From the NCBI RefSeq assembly GCF_900660615.1, contig NZ_LR215023.1:744001-808000 (forward strand): a stretch of 64,000 nucleotides of DNA, written 5' to 3'. The stretch comes from Malacoplasma iowae. Lineage in GTDB: Bacteria; Bacillota_I; Bacilli_A; Mycoplasmatales; Mycoplasmoidaceae. Made by a program: the position numbers and the translations under genes. The notes beneath the pieces were generated by a model that saw only the letters and a program-made list of their open reading frames with translations, did no database searches and was not told where the DNA came from. This document shows positions 44,931 through 55,620 of the stretch, piece by piece (position 1 is the first letter of the stretch; each line of letters opens with the position of its first letter).

Positions 44931-45301
44931 TATTTAGCTTTTTTAGTTTGAACTGCTTTTTTAGAACTTGTACTTTTAGAAGTACTTGTTTTTTTAGTTG
45001 AAGTTTTAGCTACTTTTTCTTTTTTAGGTTTAGCTAATTTATTTTGTAATTTTTGATCATGAAACTTCTTTCAAATTCCTTGTTTTTGTAAAATGTTTCT
45101 TGCTGTATCAGTTGGTTGAGCACCATTATGAAGGAATTTTAAAATTGCTTCTTCATTGATTACAACTTTATCATTAACTGGGTCATAAGTTCCAAAAGAC
45201 TCAATATAAGCACCATCACGTCTTACACGAGAATCCATAGCTACAATTCTATAGAAAGGAAGTTTATGTCTACCCATTCTAGTCATTCTAATTTTTACCA
45301 T
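44930..45301 (-). CDS. rpsP: 30S ribosomal protein S16
   Basis: 123 aa. The N-terminal ~80 residues are standard S16 ([32 protein letters not shown]). A UGA-encoded Trp at residue 77 is followed by a Lys/Ser/Thr-rich tail of ~45 residues ([17 protein letters not shown]) that would look like a separate truncated gene in the standard code. The RBS is TAGGAGTAATTAA. It leads an operon with trmD and rplS; no rimM gene lies between, unlike most Firmicutes. Confidence 0.95.
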
Positions 45302-45350
45302 TTAATTACTCCTACAATCAATAGTATAATTATACACATTTTTAAAATAA

Positions 45351-45374
45351 TGGTTAAGTTTTTTTACTTAACCA
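45351..45374. promoter_or_regulatory. perfect inverted repeat upstream of rpsP
   Basis: TGGTTAAGT / ACTTAACCA with a T6 loop lies just upstream of a TATAAT box (minus strand, ~45324) for rpsP. No gene ends here on either strand, so a terminator is not needed. An operator, or overlap with the -35 region, is possible. Confidence 0.4.
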
Positions 45375-45459
45375 CATTATGATAAATAAAAAATTAGATA
45401 ATAAATAATGTTTTATTAAATAATTTATACTACAATATAAAGTACTATTGGAGTTATTA

Positions 45460-46305
45460 ATGGAACTATTTGAAAAGCTTAGGTTGATAATAAAAAATTC
45501 AAAATTTATTTCTATTATTTCAATAATTTACATAATAATGCTGGCTTTGTACTCTGTTATCATAATTATTAATAATCAATTACGTTCCCAAAATGTTCAT
45601 GTTACAACTGATGGAGAAATAGTAATAAACGGACCAGTCCAAACACTTCCTGTAGGAATTATATTATTTGCTCAAATTTGTTTAACTATAGCAATAACTC
45701 TAATTGTTTTATCCTCCACATTAAGTATTAATGTTTTTATGAAATTAAAAAGATTATCTAAAGATAGTGTTGACGGACAAGAAATATATGACAACTTAAT
45801 TATTTGTAGTTTTTTAAGCATAATATTTTTTGGATTTATATTTTCTTTCATCTTATGAATAAAAAGTGTTAAAGTTTCAAAAAATCTTGAAAATTATTAT
45901 GATTATGTTGATTCATTAGAATTTAATGAAAATGAAGTAGAAACTAAAAAAAGATTTAGTTTTTTCAAAAGATTTAAAAAACAAAAAGATGATTTTTCTA
46001 ATGATGAAATTGATGACAACAAACAAATAGAAGATTGAAATATTAGAGATGATGATTATTATATGAATTCTGATTCTTATTATAATAATCAATATCCTGA
46101 TAATAACAAAACATATAATTCTGCCCAACAAAGTGATTATCAAGAATCAAATGATTTATATGATGAAATTTATGATGATGACGATGACACAATTTATCAT
46201 TATGATAATGATTATGATGATTATGATAATGAACCATATCATGATGATGGATTAGGTTATTACCAAGATAGTCAATATGGTGATAACAATGATCATAGAT
46301 ATTAA
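45460..46305 (+). CDS. three-helix membrane protein with Asp/Tyr-rich tail
   Basis: 281 aa, ATG after TTGGAGTTATTA. Three membrane helices occupy the first ~140 residues (ISIISIIYIIMLALYSVIII, PVGIILFAQICLTIAITLIV and NLIICSFLSIIFFGFIFSFI). A basic stretch (KKRFSFFKRFKKQK) follows, then ~110 residues dominated by Asp, Tyr, Asn and Gln (for example YDEIYDDDDDTIYHYDND). The basic stretch after the last helix suggests the acidic tail is cytosolic. Such tails in mycoplasmas are seen in attachment-organelle proteins, but no direct homology is claimed. It ends at a terminator hairpin that the adjacent IS has duplicated. Confidence 0.8.
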
Positions 46306-46337
46306 AAAAACTTACAGTAATTAAACTGTAAGTTTTT
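46306..46337. repeat. 32-bp target duplication, left copy (terminator hairpin)
   Basis: The same sequence as 47500-47531. Perfect stem AAAAACTTACAG / CTGTAAGTTTTT around an 8-nt loop, serving the plus-strand gene ending at 46305. Confidence 0.93.
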
Positions 46338-47499
46338 GCTCGATTGACATGTGAAGTGCAACACTCAAAAAAGAGTGTGCACTTCATTTGTTTTGTTTGT
46401 AAGTGTTCACTAATAAAAAGATAATGAATATTAGGAGTGCTTATGAAAACTTATAAACATTTAACAAAAGAAGAAAGATGCTTAATTTATTTTCTTTGAA
46501 ATAAAGAAAAATATTCTATGAATAAGATTGCAAAAATCTTAAATAAAAACAAATCAACAATATCAAGAGAATTAAAAAGAAACACATCTTCAACAGGGAT
46601 TTATTATTCATCAACTGCTCACAAAAAATACATTAGAAGAAAATCAAATTGTCATATGTTTTTTATGTTGAAGTACAAAAACTTCACAGATCTTTTTATT
46701 CAAAAATTTAATCCTAAATCTCATGGTGTAGAAGCTACAATTTTTTGAATAAAAGAAAACTATCCGTTAGTTAAAGTTCCAAGTGCTAGGCAAGTATTTA
46801 GATGAATCAATAGCAAGATTTGAAAGATACAAAGAAGAGATTGTTTAAGAAGAAAATATGTTAAAGGAAAAAGAAGAAAAATAGGTATATTTTCTAAAAT
46901 TGATGGAAAATACTGCATTCCTTATAGTCTAAGACCAGAAAAGATAAACAATAGAAAAGAATTTGGACATTGAGAAGCTGATCTAATAGTTAGTAAAAGG
47001 CAAAGTGGTTATTACCACTTATTGACATTAGTGGAAAGAAAAACAAGGTTGGCAATTATTAGAAAAATAAAAGGGAAGAACGCTAGATCAATGATGGCTA
47101 AAATGTATACCATTATTCGAGATGAAAAACTCCCAATAAAAAGCATCACTGTTGATAATGGGTTAGAGTTTCAAATGATGGGAATAACTGCAAAACAATT
47201 CAACTTTAAAGTTTATTATTGCCAACCTTATTCTTCATTCCAAAGAGGGTCCAACGAGAACATAAATGGGATAGTTAGAAGATGATATAAAAAAGGAACT
47301 GACTTCAGTTTAGTAAGTGAAGATAAAATAAAAACTCTTGAATGAAAAGTAAACAACATCCCAAGAAAAATGTTTGGTTATAAAACAGCTTACCAAATGT
47401 ATCAAGAAAATATTTAAAACAAAAAAACTCTCAACTTATATTTCAAAGTCGAGAGTTTAATGTAACATTGAAGTGTTGCACTTCACATGTCAGTTAGGG
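46338..47499 (+). mobile_element. IS30-family insertion sequence, copy 3 (1162 bp)
   Basis: Same length and ends as copies 1 and 2, inserted between the convergent 45460-46305 gene and the ptsG gene. The shared bidirectional terminator is now duplicated on both sides, so each gene keeps one. Confidence 0.93.
46443..47417 (+). CDS. IS30-family transposase, copy 3
   Basis: 324 aa, the same protein as in copies 1 and 2, with intact helix-turn-helix and DDE residues. The identity of all three copies suggests recent spread. Confidence 0.95.
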
Positions 47500-47531
47500 A
47501 AAAACTTACAGTAATTAAACTGTAAGTTTTT
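47500..47531. repeat. 32-bp target duplication, right copy; terminator of ptsG
   Basis: Identical to 46306-46337. On the minus strand it follows the original ptsG stop (47548) by 16 bp and has a T-tract, so it remains a working terminator for that gene. Confidence 0.92.
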
Positions 47532-47547
47532 TTAAGCTGTAGTTAAT

Positions 47548-49828
47548 TTAATTAATTGAAAATAATTGATCTGAGTTTTTAATGTTTTTATTTTCTTTTA
47601 CTAATAATTTAAATTTATCATCTTCACTTAAAGTTTCTTCCAATACAATAACCACAATTGTTGTATCATATCCAAGTTCTTTGAGTTTTTCAAAATCAAC
47701 TTCTGCTAAAACATCACCTTTTTTAAGGTTAACATTTTCTTTACCTATATATTTTGATTTAAATATTTTGTTATCTTCTCCAAGTTCAACTGTGTTAACT
47801 CCAATATGTATTAATTAATACACTATAACCATTTGCTTCAACTATATAAGCATGACCGGTTTTGAAAGCACTTAACAATTTACAATCATTATTAATAATG
47901 ATTTTGTTTGTTTTAGGTTCTATAGCTAATCCTTTACCCATTAATGCAAACGTTGTATCAGACATATTTTCAAGTTTTATAGTTTTTCCATCAACTGGAG
48001 AATTAAATATTAATGATAATTGTTTTGTTCTATCTGCTTTAACATTTTCTTTTACATTATTATTTGTTTGTAATGTTAAATCTTGGTTTTTATTTTTTAT
48101 TATTTGATCATTAAGCAATTCAGCTTCTTGACCTATTATTATTTGCACAGATTTATCAGATATCTTTTTAAAACCCATTGCACCGCTTTCGTGAATTAGT
48201 TTTTCATCAACTTTAGAATAATCTTTTATTTCATATCTTAATCTTGTTGTACAACTTTGATAATTTGTAATATTATCTCAACCACCAAGACCTAGAATAA
48301 TTTTTTTAGCTTTATTTGATAAAGTATTAGTTGAATTTATGTTATCTTCTTTTTTATCTTCTTGTCTTATTATATTTTGTCCTCTACCAGGAGTTTGTAA
48401 ATTCAATTTTTTAATAATTAAATTTGAAATAAAGAAATAAGATAATCCACAAACTGGTCCGATTACAAATATTCAACCAGGATTTGCAAACACCCCAACA
48501 ATAGAACTTATATGTGTTGCTTTTGCATCAGCTATCTGAACTGATTTAGGAATTGATAACAAGTAATCAACAAAACCAGCACTAAAAGAAAAACCTAACT
48601 GAATTCCAAATAGATTAGTTAAAAAAGCAAATAAACCTGATAATATTGCATGTACAAAATACAATAATGGAGAAACAAACATAAATGCAAATTCTATAGG
48701 TTCTGTTATTCCTGTTAAAAACGAAACAACAGCTGCTGGTCCAAAAAGTGATAACACTTTTTGCTTTTGTTCTTTATTGTCAGCATTTTTATATAATGCA
48801 TAACATAACATTGGTAAACCAAACATCATCATAGGAAAGAATCCAGTTTGGAAAGTTCCAGCAGTTAAAACTTGATTATTTGCTTGTATAACATCACCAT
48901 TTAAGAAACCATTAATATCTCCATAAACAAAACCATTACCTGATTTAAATTGACCAAATGTAAATCAAAATAATGTATTTGGAACATGATGTAAACCAAA
49001 AGGAATTAACAACCTATTTAAAAATGAATATACCCCAGATATACCTGCATTTGCATATGTATTACCAGTAGCACTTATTAATCCATTTGATATTAAATAT
49101 AAAAGATATCCGATTCAAGGAAAAATAATTGCATAAACAATACCAAAAAACACAATTGATAAAATTCCTAATACTGGAATTAGTCTTCTCCCTGAAAAGA
49201 AACCCAATATTTTTGGTAATTCAATTGAATTAAATTTATTATAAATAAATGCTATTAAACATCCACTAATAATACCATTTAAAACATTGTTAGCTAAAAT
49301 ACTGTTATATTTTTTAATTCCAAATATTCTTTCAAAACCAATTGAATCATTACTATATTCTCCACTAGCAATTTGTTCTGCACTTGGTTTTGGAAAATCT
49401 ATTCCTCCATATATTTGTTTTGGTAAATCTACTCCAGGAAAAGAACTATAACCATTACCCATTAAATAAGATAATAACAATATACCAATAAAACCAACTA
49501 AAGCAGCTTCACCCCGGTTATCTTTGGTAAATCCAAAAGCTACACCGATTCCAAAAAGAATATGAAGATTATTAAAAACAACATTACCAACTGATCTAAA
49601 CAAACCACCAACAAACAATGTAAAATTTGAAACATCTGCTGCTGGAATTTGCGCACCAATCCGATTTAAAATACCAGCAATTGGCAAAACAGCAATTGGA
49701 AACATTAAAGCTTTACCTAAAGCTGACAATTTAGCAATAAATTTACTACCGTTTTCTTTAAATTTTATAGCTATTTTTGATTGTGTACTTTTTCTTATAT
49801 ATCCAAATGTATTAGCATTTGAACTCAT
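47548..49828 (-). pseudogene. ptsG: glucose/GlcNAc-type PTS EIICBA, frameshifted in IIA
   Basis: IIC domain: eight or more helices with LLIPFGLHHVPNTLFWF and GITEPIEFAFMF. The IIB domain has the phospho-Cys motif NYQSCTTRLRYEIKD. IIA starts with FNSPVDGKTIKLENM. The frame from ATG 49828 ends at a TAA at 47795 after 677 aa. Removing one 4-bp repeat (TTAATTAA, 47811-47818) restores GYSVLIHIGVNTVELGED and a normal C-terminus ending at 47548 (758 aa). The lost residue is the IIA phospho-His (equivalent to His90 of E. coli IIAGlc). The permease part could still work if another IIA donates phosphate. Glucose and N-acetylglucosamine permeases are hard to separate by eye, so the symbol is provisional. 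Confidence 0.85.
47811..47818 (-). other. 4-bp tandem duplication (TTAA) causing the ptsG frameshift
   Basis: Read on the minus strand, GTA TTA ATA CAT (Val-Leu-Ile-His) has become GTA TTA ATT AAT ACA. The +4 shift moves the reading frame one base before the active-site His codon (47806-47808) and reaches a stop four codons later. Confidence 0.8.
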
Positions 49829-49831
49829 ATT

Positions 49832-50071
49832 TTATCTTTTCTTTTTCTTATATATATCTATAACTTGTGAAAAAATAGCTATCGACAAAACACAAATTAA
49901 TACAAATGAAACACTTGATATAGCATCTGTTTGAGAAATTACTTTGCTATTTGATCATAAAACTAAAAAAATTATGTCTACAATAAGCAAAATACCTGTT
50001 AATATTCAAGATACCACATAGGTTCATTTCAAAGGATTTCATTCTTTTAAACTTCCTATTTTATTTTTCAT
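49832..50071 (-). CDS. small two-helix membrane protein upstream of ptsG, 79 aa
   Basis: Missed in the standard code because it contains several UGA-Trp codons. The ATG at 50071 follows AAAGGGGTGTT. MKNKIGSLKEWNPLKWTYVV leads into a first helix (SWILTGILLIVDIIFLVLW). A polar loop and a second helix (VSFVLICVLSIAIFSQVI) follow, and the protein ends IYKKKKR. The ptsG ATG comes 3 bp after its stop, and no good RBS of its own is seen for ptsG, so ptsG translation probably depends on this gene. Confidence 0.75.
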
Positions 50072-50168
50072 AACACCCCTTTTCATAATACATTAAAAAA
50101 AGTTGTATATATAAATTTTATTAGATAGTGTTTTTTATGCATTGCTTTATTAATTACTAGTAATAAAA

Positions 50169-50204
50169 AAATTGGATTATTTATTGATTAAAAAATCCAA
50201 TTTT
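50169..50204 (-). terminator. terminator of the M60 protease operon
   Basis: Stem ATTGGATT / AATCCAAT followed by seven T on the minus strand, just after the stop at 50212. Confidence 0.85.
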
Positions 50205-50211
50205 TAAAATA

Positions 50212-53200
50212 TTAATTTATTTTATTAAATCAACCTGCATCATCTGTGGAGCTTATAATACCAATAGCATTTAAATAAAATTTATTCGAACTACTAATGT
50301 TCTTTACTACAATTTCTACAACATGTTCTTTTGGTATTTTATCAACTGTGTTGTTTGTTTTATTTACATAGGTATAAAGAATAGAATTAAATTCTTTTTT
50401 ATTATTTTTACTTTTAATATCTTTGTTTTGTTCAACCAATACACCATCTACATATACATCAATATTTATGCTTTCTGTACTTGATAACCCATTAAGTGAA
50501 AAACCTATTCCATTAAATGAAAATTTGAAAGATGCATTGTTTGTTTCAGTAACAACATATGAATTATCAAAATTTGAAAAGTTCTCAAAATTTAAATTAA
50601 ATTGATTGTTTTTATTTGCATCATTTGTTTTTAAAATACTTTCTTTATTTGTTTTAATAGTTCAAGCATTTGTATTTGTTTTTGCATTTTCATCATTATA
50701 AGAACTTAAATATTTAATAGCATTAAGATTTTTTGATGGAATAACATTCTTTAATTTTAATGATTTTTTATCTACAGGGTTTATTTCTATTTGCCCAAAT
50801 GGATCGCCAAAATAGTTTACACCAAATAATCCATATCCATTTGAAGGTAATTTCCTAGGAATATACTTATATTTTTGATCATTCAATATAGTTCTTGTTG
50901 CCATTGATTTATCAACATTAGGTGAAATGACATTATTTATTAAATTAATACTTTCAGAATTAACTGTACCTGATGAATTGTTATTGTTAGTAAAAGTTAA
51001 ATTTAATTCATTAATTTTATTTATATTTTTTATTTCAATAAGATATGATTGATCTTTTTTTCAATTAAATTTTTCATTATAGTTTTTTTCTGAACCATCT
51101 ACAAATATTTTTGAATTTTTATTCAAATTAAAATTGTAATTACCATCTTTAGGAGCAATAAAATAAAATTTAAGACTATTTGAGTTATTTACATTTGTAC
51201 CATTAAAGTTTCCACCTGAAATAGTAATATTAGTATTAGTGTTTTTATAATTTATATTTGCAACAGCAGAATTAATATTCTGCCTAACTTTAATTTTTCA
51301 TTTGTAATATGGAACATAATTATCTGGTTTATCTTTGAAATTTGTTGGTTTAATAGTTAAATCAAACTCATCAACACTTTCTATATTATCCTTATTTGGA
51401 GTGTATATTAATCTTTTGTTATTTGAAGGATCAAATCTTAATGAACCTCCATTTTTAGTTTTAGAATCAAAAGAACTGATATTGAAATCAAAATTTGGAT
51501 TAGTAGATTTAATAAATTGATCAAAATAAAAAGTGTGTTCTGTACCTGCTGCTATTTCAAAAGGGGGAACAAGATCATTTGTATAATTAAATTGTTTTGT
51601 TTTGTAATCATAAAGATATGGACCAACAGCATACATATTAGCAATTGTATCAACAGCAGGTAAATGAGAAATAGAATAAATTAATCTTTTTTGTTCATCA
51701 TTTCCATCTTGCCATTTAAGTGGCCAAACTTCTTTGTCTGTAAACTTTCCTTGATAATCTCTTGCGATACCAGAATAAATATTAATTCCAGCAATATTAG
51801 ACATGGTTACAAGTTCTTTTAATCCACCATGTGCTAGATTTCCGTTTTTACCTGCATTCGCTTGTTGGAATCTTACTCATTGAAAATATTTAGAAGTACC
51901 AAACATCCAAAGAAAATTTGCTGCAAGAGTATATTCATCTCTTGAACTAGTTACAGCTGATGCATATGGAGTAGATATTCTATTTCATCCTGATCCATTA
52001 CTAGCAGCATCATAATCTCTTTCTGTTCTAAATCTAGGATTATCAGCTAGGACACTAAGTGCAGATATAGTGACTTGATTTGTTGGACCATGACTATTGT
52101 TTATAAAACCTCAATTACCAGAAGAAAAACCATGATTTATTTCATGCATAGTCAGTCATCTACTAACACTAAAATAATCATATTCATTACCAAATAAAGA
52201 TACCATTAATTCTTGCGGCACAGTGTAAAGATATCAGGAACCACCCCAACCAATTGCGCCACCTCATACATTTGCTTGTAAATAAAATGTATCTTTTGTA
52301 GCGCTATTATGAATATCTTGGCTTGCGAAATAATTACTAATTGTAATAAAATCATCTCATTTATCAATGTTTGATTTAGGAAATTTTAAGTCAACAACTC
52401 TTCAACCACCTTTATAGTTTGAATTATAACCAATTAGACAATTATTTTGGATTTCATCTGTCTTTGGTTTATATGATGTTTTTTTATCAAAAGAATCCTT
52501 TTGGTTTTCTACTGCAAAATTTTCTTCTTCCTCTTTTGAATACAAAGGAAAATTTGTAGATAATCAAAAAGAGTCTACAGAAAGTGACGGAGCTGTTATT
52601 TCTCCTTTTTTAAATTTTTCCAATTGTTTTTTTCAATCTTCTTCTGTTGTAAAATTTTGTACATAATGTAATTCTTCAACACCTTTATTAATTGAAAAAG
52701 ACATTGAATTATCTGATGTTACTTCATTCTTATATGGACCACGAATTTCAAAACTTAAGCTACCTCCAAACGGAGAGCCAATTTTCATTGTTTTTGTTGT
52801 TTCATCAATATAAAGATGTTTTTTAGCCTCTTCTGGTTTAATATCCTTTGGTTTAACTTCAACTGGAAAGATACTTTTTATAAAATGATATTTATTGTCA
52901 ATTGCTCCTGAATTATAAAGGCCCCTTTTGCTTTCAAATGAATTATTATAAATAATAAACCTAAAGTTTTTGTACCCTTTTTTAAACATTTGAAAAGTAG
53001 CTTCATCAAATGTTATTTCTATAACATGTCCAGCTGGTACATATATTCCAGTGTTATATATACCTTTTCTTAAATTAGAAACTTTAAAATCTTTTTTTAT
53101 AGTTTTTGTGTCTGGTTTTAAAAAGAATTTTGGATTTTGCAAAACATCTGCCGCAGGGTGCTTTTTCAAATTAGTACCACTATTATATTCACCATTTTTT

Positions 53201-53724
53201 GGTTGAAATTTGGATGTTGAATTTATCTGTTCTGCAATAAAAGTTGTGTCAGAAAATAATCTTGTATCGTTTTCATTATTTCCACTTTTACCAACCTTTT
53301 CGTTTTGAACATTATCATAATTCTTTTCAACAAAATCGCGTAAAGTATTTAATTTATTATCATTGCTATAATAAATTCTTTTGTAGTTAAAATTATATCC
53401 AGGATATTTAAAATTTTTCATATCATTTATTGTTGATGATTGTGTGTAGTATTGGCTAAATGTTCCAATAGTATCGCTATTTTGTATAGGTTCGCTTTCG
53501 TAATAACCCGAAATACTATCTATTCCATTACCTATATTGTATTTGTCATAAAACTTATTATTTAAGTAGTTATTTCTAAAATCATCTGGTCCAGTCTTTA
53601 AACTAAAACCAGCCCATCAACCAACAAAACCATTAAAGTTAGTTATAGCAGTTGCAACACCTGTAACAACTGATGCAGACAAAACAATAGGAATACCATA
53701 TGTTAAAAATTTTCTTTTAATCAT
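50212..53724 (-). CDS. M60-family (enhancin/mucinase-like) secreted metallopeptidase
   Basis: 1170 aa. An N-terminal membrane anchor (YGIPIVLSASVVTGVATAI, no lipobox) would place the rest outside the cell. Residues ~190-230 (GIYNTGIYVPAGHVIEITF) match the beta-sandwich that precedes the catalytic domain in M60 enzymes. The zinc motif MHEINHG lies at 526-532, within SVSRWLTMHEINHGFSSGNWGF. The Glu expected ~18-20 residues later in HExxHx(8,28)E aligns with Gln550 (TNQVTISAL). A later region (LKFYFIAPKDGNYNFNLN followed by SKIFVDGSEK) looks like a PA14 glycan-binding domain. M60 enzymes cleave mucin glycoproteins. The start follows AAGGAGCAATTA. It lies 33 bp downstream of the membrane gene at 53758. 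Confidence 0.85.
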
Positions 53725-53757
53725 TAATTGCTCCTTATATTAATAAAATTTTGCTAT

Positions 53758-54510
53758 TTATTTTTTATTATTATTGGTTTTTCTTGGTAATCCATTCTTT
53801 TTTGGTGTCTTATCAATATTTTTAATATTTTCTAATTTATTATCTCTGACAGTTGTTGATATTTTTTTATTAGTCAAGTTATCTTGCTTAGAGGTTATAA
53901 TATTTTTATTTTGTATTTCTGTGCCAGATTTTAATTTATTATTTGAATTTTCTTTATTTGTTGCATTTGGTTTTAATATTTTATCAAGAATAAGATCTAC
54001 TTTTTTTCTTATATTTGGATAATTATTAAAAAAGAAAAACAAACTTATTAAACTTGCAATAAGTTGTATAAAAAACACAGCTCAGTCTATAGCAAAAACA
54101 TTTGTTGATAAACTAATAATCACAAGAATCGAAGATATAGTAGTTAAAACAATTGCAATTAATGGTGCAAAAAACATAATATTTCGTTTTTCTTTTTTAT
54201 ATATCACGTATGTGACAACACAAAAAGTTATAAAATACACATTATTAAATATTAAAAACACATTCAAAAAAACAAATAAAATATTCAAAGGTGCATTTGT
54301 ATATAATGCGTTTATTGTGTGCATTAAAATTAAACTAACAAAAAGCAATAATTCTATTACAATCCCAATAATTCCTATAAATAAAAAAGCCAATAAAGTA
54401 TAATTGTTAATTTTCAAAGTGGATACAACATCTTCTTGAAGATTAAATTTACTCTTTAATAAATCAAGTTTTTCAAAAACATCCTTTTTAAAGTTTTTGT
54501 TTTGTTTCAT
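53758..54510 (-). CDS. multi-helix membrane protein ahead of the M60 protease, 250 aa
   Basis: One frame joined through a UGA-Trp at ~54080. About five membrane helices (LLAFLFIGIIGIVIELLLFV, LNILFVFLNVFLIFNNVYFI, FFAPLIAIVLTTISSILVII and FFIQLIASLISLFFFF) are followed by a basic, Asn/Lys-rich cytosolic tail of ~90 residues. RBS TGAAAGGAAATTT. No family recognised. It shares a transcript with the protease and might help its display or secretion, which is only inference from position. Confidence 0.75.
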
Positions 54511-54710
54511 AAATTTCCTTTCAATTTTTATGGTTGTTATTTAAATATCATTTTTTAAAAATTAAATTATTTAAACATTTTTAAATTTAAAAAAACATTT
54601 AACTAAGAAATAATTATAAATTTTTTATTTAAAAATTAAATATTTTTTTATACTTAATTTTAACGTTTAATTTTAAACAAATTAAATCCTTTTATTTGTT
54701 TTTTTAAACC

Positions 54711-54716
54711 TATAAT
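54711..54716 (+). promoter_or_regulatory. -10 box of the nitroreductase gene
   Basis: TATAAT 33 bp before the ATG at 54749, with a T-rich stretch (TTTGTTTTTTT) where a -35 would be. Confidence 0.55.
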
Positions 54717-54748
54717 AATAATGTGTACAAAACCATAGGAGTTATAAA

Positions 54749-55477
54749 ATGATTAAAAAATTATTAGAAAGAACTTCTGTTAGAAGTTATATAAAAGATA
54801 AAAAACTTGATAAAGAAACATACAATAAATTAATTGAAGTTATAAATAGTTCTCCATCATCTACTAATGGTAATGCTTTTACAGCAATTATCATTGAAGA
54901 CAAAAACACATTACAAGAACTTAAAGAATTAACAAGCATTAAAAGAGATCAACAATTTATTGTTGATGGATCTTTATTAGTAATTTTTTGTGCTGATTTT
55001 AATAGAAGAAATTATGCAGCTGCAAAATCAAATATAGAATATGAAAAAGAATATCAAGATTGGTTAACAATAGCTATTGGTGATACATATATTGGAGCTT
55101 CTTTTTTTATGAATGCAGCAATATCATTAGGACTTGGAACTTGTTTTCTTGGATCAATAAGAGTTGCACATAAATTCTTAAAAGAAAAATTAAATCTTTC
55201 AGGTCAAATTATTCCTTTAGTTGGAGTAGTTGTAGGTTATAGTGATAATGTTAATGAAATAAAACCAAAACTTAACAAAGTATATAAAGAAAAATATGAT
55301 TTAAATCAAGTTAAAAAAGAAATAGATCAATATGACCAAACAGTTGTTGAATATTTAAAAAATAGAAAAACTAATGCAAGAGAGACTAATTGAAGTGAAC
55401 CACATGCAAAAGTTTATTTAGACACAAATTATTTTGATAAATGTGAAACAAATTATCTTGATTGAAAAAATAAATAG
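54749..55477 (+). CDS. nitroreductase-family flavoprotein
   Basis: 242 aa. ERTSVRSYIKDKKLDKE (the FMN phosphate Arg-Ser-Arg region), SSPSSTNGNAF, DWLTIAIGDTYIGASFFMNAA and LGLGTCFLGSIR are the family landmarks, so it is an FMN-dependent NAD(P)H oxidoreductase reducing quinones or nitro compounds. The C-terminus runs 27 residues past a UGA-Trp to a TAG at 55477. RBS ATAGGAGTTATAAA. Monocistronic. Confidence 0.93.
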
Positions 55478-55500
55478 AATCAAACAAAAAGCTAATTAAA

Positions 55501-55534
55501 AAAATGTAAAATATTTAAGTATTTTACATTTTTT
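55501..55534 (+). terminator. terminator of the nitroreductase gene
   Basis: Perfect 13-bp stem AAAATGTAAAATA / TATTTTACATTTT with a 6-nt loop and trailing T. Confidence 0.88.
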
Positions 55535-55558
55535 ATTATTTTCAAAACTTTAAATAAA

Positions 55559-55594
55559 AAACATGAAATTCAAACTGTTTTAAATTTCATGTTT
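55559..55594 (-). terminator. terminator of the 55621-56520 gene
   Basis: 12-bp stem AAACATGAAATT / AATTTCATGTTT, followed on the minus strand by a T-run. Confidence 0.8.
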
Positions 55595-55620
55595 ATACTT
55601 ATAAACAATAAATGAAAATT

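Noticed and set aside
46043-46387. A His/Tyr-rich minus-strand ORF suggesting a metal-binding protein
   Set aside because: It is the antisense shadow of the Asp/Tyr codons (GAT, TAT) in the membrane-protein tail; it has no RBS and runs into the IS.
47811-47818. Programmed frameshifting in ptsG
   Set aside because: TTAATTAA is not a slippery heptamer and no pseudoknot is evident. The exact 4-bp repeat fits a slippage duplication. A +1 recoding event of useful efficiency is unlikely.
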